In this document: piece by piece, positions 48,117-59,379 of the stretch
Layout of the letters: each line of letters starts with the position of its first letter
Position numbering within the stretch: the stretch's first letter is position 1
Assembly (NCBI GenBank): GCA_002189035.1
Contig: NEEC01000004.1
Location: 3,782,001-3,846,000, forward strand
DNA length: 64,000 nt
Reading direction: 5' to 3'
From: Utricularia gibba
Lineage: Eukaryota; Streptophyta; Magnoliopsida; Lamiales; Lentibulariaceae
Made by a program: the position numbers and the translations under genes
Notes under the pieces: generated by a model
The model's database searches: none
Told to the model about the DNA's origin: nothing
Seen by the model: only the letters and a program-made list of their open reading frames with translations

Positions 48117-48741
48117 GATTTTAGACATTAATATTTTATAATTCTAAAATTAGTTCTACCTATTTAGTTAGTTGTAAAATACAATATTATTTTTTATAAA
48201 ATGCTCATAGATTTCAATTTGTAATGACAATTCACACTTAACCGATACACCCTTTTTTCAATTACTGTAAAAATCAATTTAGTACCCTAACCGTCTACAT
48301 AGGCATCGAATATGTGTCAATATTTAACTTCAATCATGATGGATCTTTAAGATTTTAGCTCCAATCGTATTCAGAGTCATGTAGCGAGATAAATCTACTT
48401 ACTTCAATCGCTATTTTCCATTTTTTTACACCTTAATTTGTCTTTTCTTTCTCCTACCGAAGGTCTTTTTACATTTTTTTCATATATCATCGCGATCAAA
48501 GCTAAAATATTAGAGACGCATCATAATCAAAGCAAAATCTCAACACCGATATGACGTCTCTACAATGGTTAGGATTCAAGATTGATTTTTATGGTAACTG
48601 AAAGAAGGGTGCATTGGTTAATTGTAAATTATCATTAAGAACTGAAATTTACAAGCATTTTGTAAATAATAATATTGTATTTTTCAATTAACTAAATAGC
48701 TAGAATTAATTTAGAATTACAAAATAGTAATATCTAAAATT
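48117..48741. mobile_element. Foldback / long-TIR MITE-like element
   Basis: About 48117-48385 is the imperfect inverse of about 48741-48475. Examples are ctatttagtta near 48159 against taactaaatag near 48690, aatacaatatta against taatattgtatt, and acaccctttttt against agaagggtgca. Arms of about 265 bp with roughly 75 percent identity by eye surround a loop of about 90 bp. No coding content. The target-site duplication is not clear, so the superfamily (possibly Mutator-type with long TIRs) is open. Confidence 0.7.
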
Positions 48742-51700
48742 GCAAATGAATAAAACAAATGTCGGACACGCCCCTGGACACGGCAGCTCGCTGATTAAAC
48801 TAAACACACATAAAAAAAACAAAGAATCTCCTGCATAACATAAAAGCTCGTCATTAAACTAAGACCCCGAAATAAAAAAAAAAATACGAAAACATAATGA
48901 TTTTTTAATTCTAAAAAAAAAAACTAGTAACGAGATGTCGTGGTTTTCTACTTTAGACCCCAATTTTCGTCCCCCTAAGTCTACTACAACTTTCAACATG
49001 ATAGCTTTTGTTTGGGGTTTACCTATTAATTAATTATTATTTTTTTCCTGGGGGCATTCCCTCAACGTGCCTATCACTTTTAGAGGCGGTAGTGTCTTTA
49101 TGGGACCACAGTGGACGTATTCCCTGAATTTAACCCTTCTGTTAATAATTATACTTGTCCTTTGTAGCACACATGCATGTGTTGAGAATTCGGTTTGCTT
49201 GATAGATGTATTCTCTAATGTATGTGTCATTTGTAAAGCATTTGCATAAGATTTAGTAGCAATCAATTGATATTGGATTTTGATTTATCTTAAGTTAATT
49301 AGAAAAGTAGCCATCTTCTTACATGTGCGTCATATAAAAAATTAAATTAGTGTACCACATTAAAATAAATAGAATTAATGAGAATGTAGAAACAAAAAAT
49401 TCTGAAAAATTATGTTTTGGACCAAACTAATCCAATTGATGATAAAGTGAGTTCATGCCCTTTAATGCAATCAAGTAGAGACTAATGGCCTTGGAGTAGT
49501 CTAAGTTATTATGTGGAGGAGGCATAACTAGAAATGTAAGTCATGCAATTTGTTTGATTATTTTTCTCACTCATTCGGCTTATTGGAAGATAGAGATGAG
49601 TATGCAAGATGCTTTAGTAAGTGGAAGTCCTTTTCTTGAAGGTGGTGGATAAAATGCTTTCAACACGTGAGCCACTGTGAGGATTGGTCTGGATGGCCAG
49701 TCCATATGGAAAACCTCCCCTTCGCCTTGGCCTTGGCCTTGGGTCTCGTGCCTCACTCTTCCCTACTCTCATCCTCCTCATTTAACATATCCATCAATTT
49801 AATATTATGTTTAAGTATAATATAATTATATATATATATATAATCAATTGTATATAATATTTGATATCCAAAAATAAAAATATAAGTATATAAGTGATAT
49901 AGATATAATTAAATCCCTATTTTATTGATATACGTATACTAGTCATTTATAGCATGAGTACATACTATTCAAAACAAATCCGATAAACCTACACAAAAAA
50001 AGGGGATTTCCTGCATTTAAGATACAAATCCCACAAGTAAACATTTCTAGCAATTTTCAAGATCAATGAAAATTTACTCATTTATAAAGGACTATTCCAT
50101 GATTTAAGATGTGTGCATGGGGAGAAAGCATTGGGGTATTTTGGATGGGCTTTGGACGAGAGACTTTGGTGTTCGATAGGAAACTCCATCTCTATGCTTT
50201 TATATGATTCATGTCTGTAATGTAGTGTTTGATATTATGATTTTTGTACCTTCGGTTTTCCTTCGAGTTACCCAAGTTTGTGTTATGTTATGATCACAAC
50301 CATCACCTACACATATACATCCATCCTAACCTACATCTCGTAATCATCCCAACCATCAATAAGCAATCCTGAATTCCTCTTCAAGTGGCCCGCGATGGAG
50401 GTTTGTGTGAAAGGTTTGGAGAATCCAACACAAGGGACAAGAAGAGGTGCATGTCGCTAACAACAGAAGGCCGCAAGATGCCTTATATTATCTCGTAATG
50501 ATTTTCTTCTAAGAAGCTTGCAGTATCAGTATTTCGTTGCAGAATCGAATATAAAGTATAATTTTAAATATGATTATATTATTGTGATTGTCACTTGTTA
50601 TAAAGATTCGTTTGTTAGGATGTGAAAGATTGTTTTATATTAAATAACATACCTTAATAATAATAATTTTTTCATAAATAATTATACATAATACTATGAA
50701 TTAAATATGCTAGCAATTTTTATTTAAAATTTCATTTATAATAAAACAAAACTCGTATATTAAATATGTTTTGTTAAACTCAAGAAACTAAAATATTTAT
50801 ATATAAATATTTTATTACAAACATTTCTTTTTATCAAACAAGTCAATTAAGTAATAGTAACCACTTTTTTAAGGATGTAGTATGTATGATTTATTTTATA
50901 AATTATAAATTAAAGTAAAAGTAAAAATAATTGTTTTACAAAATATTTCTATTTTTTCTAAAACTTAATTTCTAATTCTATTTATTATTAACTTATTTCA
51001 ACTTTAACTAATTTACCTATTCATCACATAAGTTAATAAAATGTGGTTTATTTAATAAGTAAGTTGTTTGATCTCAAAGAAATTGCTTCTACTTATTCTA
51101 TATTTATTTGTACAATAAATTCTATTTAAATCGTACAAACTATATCCTAAATGACTTTTTACGAAATGAATTAAAAATTTGATCATATATCAAACACCGT
51201 GTGAAATAAATGATCATTCTATATATATATTTTTTACCTAAATATATAAGATAGAATATCACAATGACTACTTTTCTAAATAATCATTATTTGAAGGGAC
51301 TCAAGGAAGTGGCATAGGACCCGAGATTCGTGCATCCTGTCCGGACTTGTGGATAGATTCAGTTGAGCAGTTGGGCCTGAGGATTGGAGTTGCAGCAGCA
51401 TCTTACTCCTCCAATGCTCCTCTCTACTGGGCCACGTTAAGTGGGCCCAAAAGACTACTGCGGATCGTTCGACAGCAGCCCCTGAAGAGGCACACACCGC
51501 TTCCCTAATTTCCTACCGGCGATCGATTCATCCACCCACTTGCTAACGGATACCGACCCTGGATACTCATACCTACATTTTCAAAATTAAGATCTAATCA
51601 AAATTTAATTATGATTTGATTTTTTTTATAAAAAAAAAACAGAAGATTTAATCACGATTTGAATTACAATTAAATCTTTTAAATCCTAAATCGTTTGTGC

Positions 51701-52400
51701 AGTTTTTGATTATTTAAAACGTTGACACATATGAGAAGCTTTTAAAACGCATAATTACACATTAGGGTTCCAAAATCAACCCCTTTGCAACGTTTGTAAC
51801 ATGGAATGAAATTTGTGAATCTAATGTGTTTGGGAACCAAATATCCTGCTTATGGGTGCTGTTTGAGCCCCCTGCAACCACACAACAGGTGATGCCCACC
51901 AAAAATAAAATAAAAGCTTTTTTTTTTCTGATGAGTGGCGTGGCGTGCCCACGAGAAGGATCAGGATCAGGATCAGGCTGTAATCCTCATCAACGTCCAC
52001 TAATTACAGGATTAATCACCAAACCAAAATGCACCCACCCCAAGGCATCCTGTAAACGCACCACCCGGCACCCAACTTCGCTCCCCACAGTAGCCCTATT
52101 TGTTTTGTTTTGTTTTGTTTTGTTTTGTTTTGGACACCAAATAAAAAAAAACAATATTTTTTGATTAATTAATTGGGAAATAGGATATTCAAAATTGAAT
52201 TTACCAATTACCCCCCACCAAGTTCATTCAACGAGAATGACCACAACCTAGGAGAAGTAATGCCTGGTCCATATCTACCCCTTGGTCCAGGTCCAGCCTC
52301 GGAAAACAAAAATAATATTACTACTATTATTATTTTAAACAAAGAATAAAATCGATTTTAAGTGTTTAAACTCAATTATTTTATTGGAAAAACCCAATCG
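48742..52400. other. AT-rich spacer with microsatellites
   Basis: No gene recognised. It contains a TA run at about 49830-49842, a gatcag repeat at 51959-51978 and a (TTTTG)n run at about 52096-52131. A minus frame of 73 codons at 51276-51497 has no family features. Confidence 0.45.
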
Positions 52401-54000
52401 AAAAAATTCATGAGTCATGTTGTAATGCCACCATTCTCTGTTCTATATGAATCATCAAAATAATAATAAAAAAAAAAAGAAGATTGGCGACGGTCCCCCT
52501 GTCCACGCGACCCCTCATCATCATCAGCATCATCTGTATCTTTCTCGTTCCAACCCCATTTGCCTCCACCGGCGGCTCCCGCCACGCCCTCCTCTCCCGT
52601 GAACGCCATAAAAGGTGCAAAGTACGTTCCACTCTCCGATCTACCGTCTTTTGAACTCGCTTTTTCTTTTATTGTTTTAAGTGGCTTTAGAATCGAGCCA
52701 GTACAACCCCTTCTGGATTCTGCAACGCCGCCCCCACGTGGGTTCTGCTGAAATTTACATCCTGAGTTATGATTAGTGGAGCTGCGACGAGGGACACTGG
52801 TGATGGCTGGTTTTGAGCAGGGAAGTTGAAATGAAATGCGATACAAATGGCAATTGGGATGATAAGTTAGGATGCAAATGAAGGCAGACTGGTCCCCAAT
52901 CGCATGAGTTTTTTTTTCTTTTCTTTTGCTTTGGAAGCAAATACTTGTGCAGTATTAATGGGATTTAGTTGGGAAAGCTTGGACCACTTCACCAGTTGAG
53001 GTTCACAGGGCTTTTAATATTGGGAACAATTTTCCGGGCATGAGACGGGTCGCATCTCCAGTCCTCGAACCAGGGCGGCCGGGGCGGGCCCGGGCCCCCC
53101 AGTCGTCATCTTGGGGAAGGTTTCACTATTTTCTGCTCAGAAAAAGAAACTTGCGCAGACAGAACCCTCTGCAAAAGCCTGCACAAGTCACCAGTTTAGA
53201 TGTACTTCTCGGGATTATACAACGCAACCTCCATTCCACTCACATGCCCAGATAATCGCTAGGTTTTTTTATGGATGTTTTCAAGGGAATGTTATACATC
53301 CTCAATTAACAGCTAGCTCTATGGAAGGATGAGGAGCATCCTGTTCCTATTCTAGGATAGATCGCATAATTCAGCAAGTGGATCCCTACGAGCACGAGCT
53401 GAAACGTGGCCTATAGAGAATAAGGCAAAGGAGACAAGGGAGACACAGTGAGCTGAGGATCTGCCTCTGTGTGTACCATGTGCAGGAACTCATCTGCGCA
53501 CAACGAACCCATCATCTTTCACTTCCCTTGCTTCATTACAACCTCCAAGTCAAGATGTCCAAACATAGGACACGAAAGATGGGTAAAAAACATTTGGATC
53601 ATCAGAAATAAAAGTGGAGGCAACCAAAAAAATGATAATTTTCTTTTGAAAGAATGACAAAAAATGATATTGATAAAGAAAATGGGGGTAGATGGTTCCA
53701 TTACCCATCACTATTTCAATGGGTGGGGGATAGAATGAATAATTGAGGGGTTGGGGTTGGGCCCCCGGGCGCGGTGGGTGGGTGGGTGAGATATCTCCAA
53801 ACGCCAACCCCCCAATTTTCAATCTTTTTTTTCTTCGAGCTTGTTATAAAATCGAGTGGCGATTAAACACTTCCTTTGTTGTTTGTCGCATCTGTGTAGC
53901 GTAAATTGTATAATATAAAGTTGGTACATTAGAAGCCAGCCATGGAGAAAATAGTTGTTTTTGTGAAGGGCATGATTTCAGCATATGATGTGTGTAATTT
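52401..54000. other. Upstream region of the BEL1-like gene
   Basis: Mixed composition. A G-box CCACGTGG core lies at about 52733-52741. A very GC-rich islet lies at about 53077-53100 (cggccggggcgggcccgggc). A G-run stretch lies at 53746-53788. Open frames on both strands (for example 52415-52846 minus) are low-complexity and not supported as genes. Confidence 0.4.
53746..53788 (+). promoter_or_regulatory. Candidate G-quadruplex stretch upstream of the BEL1-like gene
   Basis: GGGGTTGGGGTTGGG is followed by CCCCC and then GGGC, GGTGGGTGGGTGGGTG. This gives at least seven G-tracts of three or more within 43 bp, on the sense strand, about 450 nt before the ATG. That some quadruplex could form is an inference. 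Confidence 0.4.
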
Positions 54001-54004
54001 CACT

Positions 54005-54070
54005 TTTCCTTAACTTCTCCTTCTTCTTCTTCCTTCTCCTCTGCTTCTCTCTCCCCACTTCTGTGTCTTC
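54005..54070 (+). promoter_or_regulatory. CT-rich leader of the BEL1-like gene
   Basis: ttctccttcttcttcttcc and further CT blocks sit about 170-235 nt before the ATG. This is typical for a plant 5' leader. A leader intron may end at the ttgaattag just before ATG 54241, with a GT donor near 54130. Confidence 0.4.
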
Positions 54071-54240
54071 TTTCCCATAAAGATATTGAATTCAAGCGTT
54101 TGCCGGCTTGGAAAAGGTGGAAAACGAAATGGGTAAACTTTTTTTTCCTTGTCTGATTTCTTGTTTGAGGAGCTTGACTTTATATTGATCATGTGTTCTT
54201 CTTCCCTTGTCTTTAACTTGAATAGTTCCTTTTGAATTAG

Positions 54241-56043
54241 ATGGCTGAACAGAAGCCGGGAAGCATGACTTCATTGGCTGGAGGGTTCAGCTACTCTGAG
54301 AGCTGTTTTGCCGGAAGCTTCGAATCGACACCGGTTGTGTTCAACTCGAATGCCGGCGGCATGTCCATGGAGATGGTAGGGTTTATGTCCAAGAATCTAC
54401 AGGATTATGCTGCCCCACCGTGGAGCCACCATCAAGGTTATTACACAGTTTTGTTAGAAACAACTGTTTGTTTTTTGGATTGTAGTATTGAAATCTAGAA
54501 CATGGAAAACGCAGGAATCACTACCTTAGTGAAATTTACTTAACCATTCGCCTTTCCCCAGGCCTCGATGATCCATCCATGGGCTGTGTGATGTTTTCCG
54601 ATGGGCGGAACGGGAACCCGAATCAAGGGCTTTCCCTGTCGTTGAGCTCCTCGAATCCGAGTTTTCGACACTGTGATGCACCCTCGAGTTCGGGTTTTGT
54701 GGCTCTGCATCCGCCTCCGCAGATTGTTCCAGAACGCACCACCCTACGAGATTCCAAATATTTGGTTCCTGCACAAGATCTACTTAACCAGTTTTGTGGC
54801 CTTAGACCTGAGAATACTCCAAAGTTGAAGCCCAAGATTCAAGTTCCTGAAGAAGACGCCATAAAGAAACAGTCCCTTTACTCCCTTGACCTTCTCGAAC
54901 TCGAGAGAAGACGGAAAAAGCTGCTCCAGATGCTTGATGAGGTAAATTCTTGGAAGAATTAAATCATATTTATTTCCCACTACGCAGGTATGATTAAATT
55001 TAATGAAGTTTATTTTTTTAGGTAGAAAGAAGGTACAGGCACTATTGCAACCAGATGAGGACGGTGGTGATGTCCTTCGAGGCCGTGGCCGGAGACGGCT
55101 CGGCGGCTGTTTACTCGGCGATGGCTTCCAAGGCGATGTCGAGGCATTTCCGACGGCTAAGAGACGGAATCATGAGCCAAATAGTAGCAACCAAGAGAGC
55201 CATCGGAGAGCAAGATGTAGCCGCGCCGGGGACCACCAAAGGTGACACCCCAAGACTAAGACTAGTCGATCAAACCCTTCGCCAACAAAAGGCTCTTCAC
55301 CAAACCAGCTTCATGGAGAGCCACCCGTGGCGCCCCAGCGCGGCCTCCCCGAACGAGCCGTCACCATCCTCCGAGCCTGGCTCTTCGAGCATTTTCTGAA
55401 CCCGTGAGATGGCAAACCAGTTTCATGCTTTTCAAGTTATAATAAATAACCAGTGATGATTTAACTTTTCAACTGTTGCTGCTGCAGTTACCCGTGTGAC
55501 GTTGATAAGCACATTTTGGCTAGACAAACGGGGCTCTCCAAAAGCCAGGCAAGTCCGATGGGAGCCTCATCTAGCTTATAACGTGCATGGAGAATGAATG
55601 TTTGGTGTGGTTCTTCAGGTCTCCAACTGGTTCATCAACGCCAGAGTGCGGCTATGGAAGCCCATGGTGGAGGAGATTTACCTCGAAGAGCTGAAGGAAA
55701 GCGAAGCCATGACATCCAACGACACCACGATCGAGGATCCACGGGACTCGGAGTACTTGTCGTCGATAATCAACACTCACAAGAAGAGGAAAGGGGTGGG
55801 AGCCGAGGGAGGACCCCACCGGAATTTCTCGACTCCCTTTCAGTGGATGGACATACGGGGTTCCGACTGACACTAGGGACGGGGGCCGGAGACAACCCGT
55901 CGATGTTTTTCGGAAGAGAGGAGACGCAGATGGGAGATTGCCAAAACTACTCCCTCTTGGAATCGGAAAATCAGAAGCCACCCTACAGGGACTTGATGGG
56001 AGCACAACTCCTACATGATCTTGCAGGGTTGAAGAGCTTGTAA
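54241..56043 (+). CDS. BEL1-like TALE homeodomain transcription factor, two frame breaks
   Basis: Nuclear transcription factor that pairs with KNOX proteins. Five exons: 54241-54436, 54562-54941, 55022-55403, 55488-55548 and 55619-56043. The product would be about 481 residues. In order: ZIBEL-like GLSLSLSS (about 88-95), SKY box [11 protein letters not shown] (130-140), BELL domain (about 175-245, [15 protein letters not shown]...[11 protein letters not shown]), TALE homeodomain (about 297-357, with PYP and [13 protein letters not shown]), and a C-terminal ZIBEL-like RLTLG (about 423-427). Intron 4 is GC-AG (AG|GCAAGT at 55549). One base is missing at CCCC 55333-55336 (homeodomain start) and one at GGGG 55857-55860 (before RLTLG). 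With both, the length is exactly 482 codons. The subgroup is not assigned. Confidence 0.93.
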
Positions 56044-57502
56044 GATCAAATACCACACATTGTTTGCTTGCTACATTGGGGAGTATATACCTAGCCATTA
56101 GCATTGTTTAGGGATCATTATACATTAAAACTCACTCTACCTTTCATATTTCGGCAAACAACTCGCCAAGATAATATCTTCCTACTCCCATCACAAGATT
56201 CACCTCAATTTATCCAAACCCGTTTATAGTTTCCGTGCAGTATTCAAAAAACATTTCATTTAACCAAAACGCATGCAAAATAACATAATTCTGTGAAGAG
56301 AAGTCGAGAAATAACATCAAATTTTATTTTCAAATTCAAAGTCATGGATAATCTAGTATCCAAATCCCTGAATCCCATTTTCTATAGACATATGCAAGTT
56401 CCATACATATAGAGAAATGTTATATAAGATTTAAAAACCCTAATCAAACAACATGTTGTTGGTCGGACAGGCGCGGAGAGGGTTTTAAAAGGGGTGTATT
56501 AGATTTTTTACCACTGCATTTTATATGAGAAATTTGGACACCCTATATGTAAAAATTTATTCTTAGTGTCTGAGAAAGAAATGAGAAATGATCATTTTTT
56601 TAAAAGACGAGGAGGCAGCCAGGCTCAGGCTAAGGTTGGTGTAGGGTGTGGTGTCCTTTTCATTCTACTTTCATCCATATGCTATTACTCTACCTTCCAT
56701 GCTTTGGCAAACCAGTTGCCAAGGCATCAACACATGCATCATATTAACTTGCTCCATGCTTTCTTACTTTTATCATGCCATGTCTCTTTTTCCTAAAACA
56801 AAAATCTTATTACAAGATTCGACTCAATCAGACAAGGTAATAATAAAATATGGTGTAGGTAGGTTATGCGTGAGGTGGCGAATAGGGATATAAGATATTG
56901 CACTATTTTTAAATATTTTATTATAAATATGATTAAATATCCGGTTTAATACATTGGTTCGGCTCAAGATGACGCAGTGTTGTATTGGAAAAGGAGAACG
57001 GTTTGGTTGGGAGGTTGGGTTGGGTGGCATGCATTAATCGAGTAGGCGACTGAGTCGTAGCCACTCCATTAATGAAGATGGTTGACTGTTAGGCCATGAT
57101 TATCTCCTTAATCACACCTAATTAGAGAGCTTAATTGTGTGTATATAAATTTTACAATTCATTTGCTCTTTCATTAATCTCATGATGATGATGATAATAG
57201 AAATCTCATAAAAACGAGTTAGTATGATTTCTGAATTGGAAAAATTGCATGGACAATCCCCCAGATGGTCTGTAATTGATTCCCTGATGTCCAGAAGTGT
57301 TGTCTTGGATCGACACTAGGCGCCCCATGAAGGGAAAGCCCATTAAGAAGAAGAAGAAGAAGCTTCTCCCTAATCGGCTGTCCCTTAGTGGACTGTGCGG
57401 AAGCAAAATCTCCAGAAAGTTGTGATCTTTCAGCTCGAAAGAAGGATTGAGGTATTCTCAGAACTCCAAAACTGAGAGGATCCATGGCATATACCTACCG
57501 TT
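56044..57502. other. Spacer and 3' region of the glycosyltransferase gene
   Basis: AT-rich to about 57200. 57200-57500 has higher G+C with a (GAA)n run at 57345-57361 and is probably 3' untranslated sequence of the minus-strand glycosyltransferase gene. No separate gene is seen. Confidence 0.4.
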
Positions 57503-59303
57503 TTATATCTGAAGAACCTCATTTTCCCCACATAATCCCACATCGATCTTCATGCGTGTCTTGGAGGAGCTCATGATCCTACAGCAGTTTCTTCTTGGAG
57601 ACTGTCAAAAGTTAAACCCACTGTTACTTACACCAGATGAATGAAAGTTAGAGTTACAGCAGGTAGCGAAGTGAAATGGAATGCATACCCTGTCCCAGAG
57701 ATGTGGATCTGGTCTCTTGTAAACTGTAATGCGTTGAATTTGGTCAGGATTCGGCGTCTTCCATCTGCACAAAGGCCGGGAAACGTTGTGTAGAATGTAC
57801 TCACTGGCTGTTTCCGTTGTGTTATGCATGTAAAACACAAAAGGCTTCTGGCAAGGGCTCCTGGCCACAGGCCTTGTGTTGAAAGCATAAGCTGTGTAAT
57901 CAGCTCGTCTGTACCAATTCAGGAATGACCTCGAAGTCATCTCTAGCTCGCGGGGTAACATCACGCCCCGATATATCTGCACCGCGAATCCCCAGGAGAC
58001 TGATACGGACCAAGTGTGTGCTCTGTCGTAACAGATTGACTGCTGCATAAGCCCAGCTGAGTCCACTTTCATTGGAATCTGAAGATGCTTAAGGGCTTCT
58101 AGAGTTGTCATGTTTGGGAAAATTGGCTCTACAACTTCAATATGGTGTAGTGACACCAATGGAGTCACAGGGTGTGCAGCCAGAAGCCCAAATAAGTTCC
58201 CGTAGACATCATACTGAATAACCAAACAAAGAATCAGAGACTACACAAACCAAGGCTTTGATAGTTAGGGAAAACTGACTCCACAGCTTCTATATGGCGC
58301 AATGATACTAAATGGAGCCACAGAATGTGCAGCTAGAAGCCCGTATAACATAACACCAAACAAAATGCAGAAATATGAACCATGAGCGTGCATTTCTTAG
58401 TAAAGAAACGAAATCAGTTGTAAAATGAAGAAGCACAATTGTTACCTGATGAAAGCCCAATTCTTTTGTAAGAGGAACTCCGAGTTCAGCCATACAAGCT
58501 TGCATCCTGTCATCGGAGCCGTACAATCCAGGATACCTCTGTATACATCTATCTTGCATTTTCTCAATGGCTACTGCCAAAGGAAAGCTTATGGCGAAGC
58601 CACCGCCGCCATAAGCCATGTTGTAAGAGAAGTTGATGTTCTGCAAGTGGCTCTCACTTGAACTCCCAATGTAGTAAAACTGATTGTAATCGTATTTATT
58701 CAGAACCCTCACCAAATTCTCCGGCACAATGACTGTATCGTCGTCAACCATCACAATCCAGCGCACGTTCTCCGTTTTCCCAAACCTTAAACACTCCGAA
58801 ACGATTCTAGAAATCCTAATCGCTGAACGACGCCCCTGTTTGTTTCTATAGGCAAAACCGGAGGTATCACCGGAGATTTTCAGCTCGGGGAGGCTCCGGA
58901 CTTCTTTCACAGAAACGTTGACGGGGCGATCTAGCCAAACAATGCCCCGCATTTTGTTCTCCGGCCGCCACCACAGCTTTATGTACTCTTTTCTCCTTTC
59001 CCACAAATAAGAAGAAGCCGCAATGCCGAAAAATATGTGTTCCAAGCCAGTTTCAACCGGTTCTTGGTAGACATTCTGCAGCTTTTCTGAGGAATTGTTA
59101 ACCACAAGAGAAACGAGGGGTCCTTTATCGCACTTGGAATGGGAAGAAGAAACAAGAGTCAGCAAATAGACAGCATAAGTAGCTAAAACAATTAGCAGCA
59201 TGAACAACAGCAACTTCGAAGAAACTCTCCATTGAGGGGGTGATGATTGGGCTCTCGTCGACACCCAGATTATCTTTTCTGGAAAATTTTGCAGCGGCTT
59301 CAT
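57503..59303 (-). CDS. DUF604 / Fringe-like glycosyltransferase
   Basis: Three exons, 59303-58446, 58213-57689 and 57601-57503, with GT-AG borders in phase 0, give 493 residues. It is a type II Golgi protein: residues 31-51 form one membrane span after a short cytosolic tail with basic residues. The beta-1,3-glycosyltransferase fold carries the metal-binding acidic motif VMVDDDTV (Asp 187-189), then YYIGSSSES, YGGGGFAIS and SDDRMQACMAELGV. The last exon begins SPRRNCCR, a known family ending. Relatives act in cell-wall or glycoprotein assembly, but donor and acceptor are unknown for this group. The frame stays open upstream, but the first ATG is at 59303. No break is seen. Confidence 0.93.
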
Positions 59304-59379
59304 TGTCGGTGAAGAATGAGATGACCCAGATGAGAAGCACTCCAAAACTCGAATAAAAATCTTTCCTTTGTGGAGTCAA

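Noticed and set aside
52415-52846. Minus-strand open frame of 143 codons
   Set aside because: Low-complexity text (poly-Phe/Tyr from an A-run, Asp run from a CAT repeat), with no domain. The coding look comes from base composition.
59304-59345. Earlier start for the DUF604 glycosyltransferase (14 extra codons)
   Set aside because: Begins with TTG; the first in-frame ATG is at 59303 and gives a normal type II protein.
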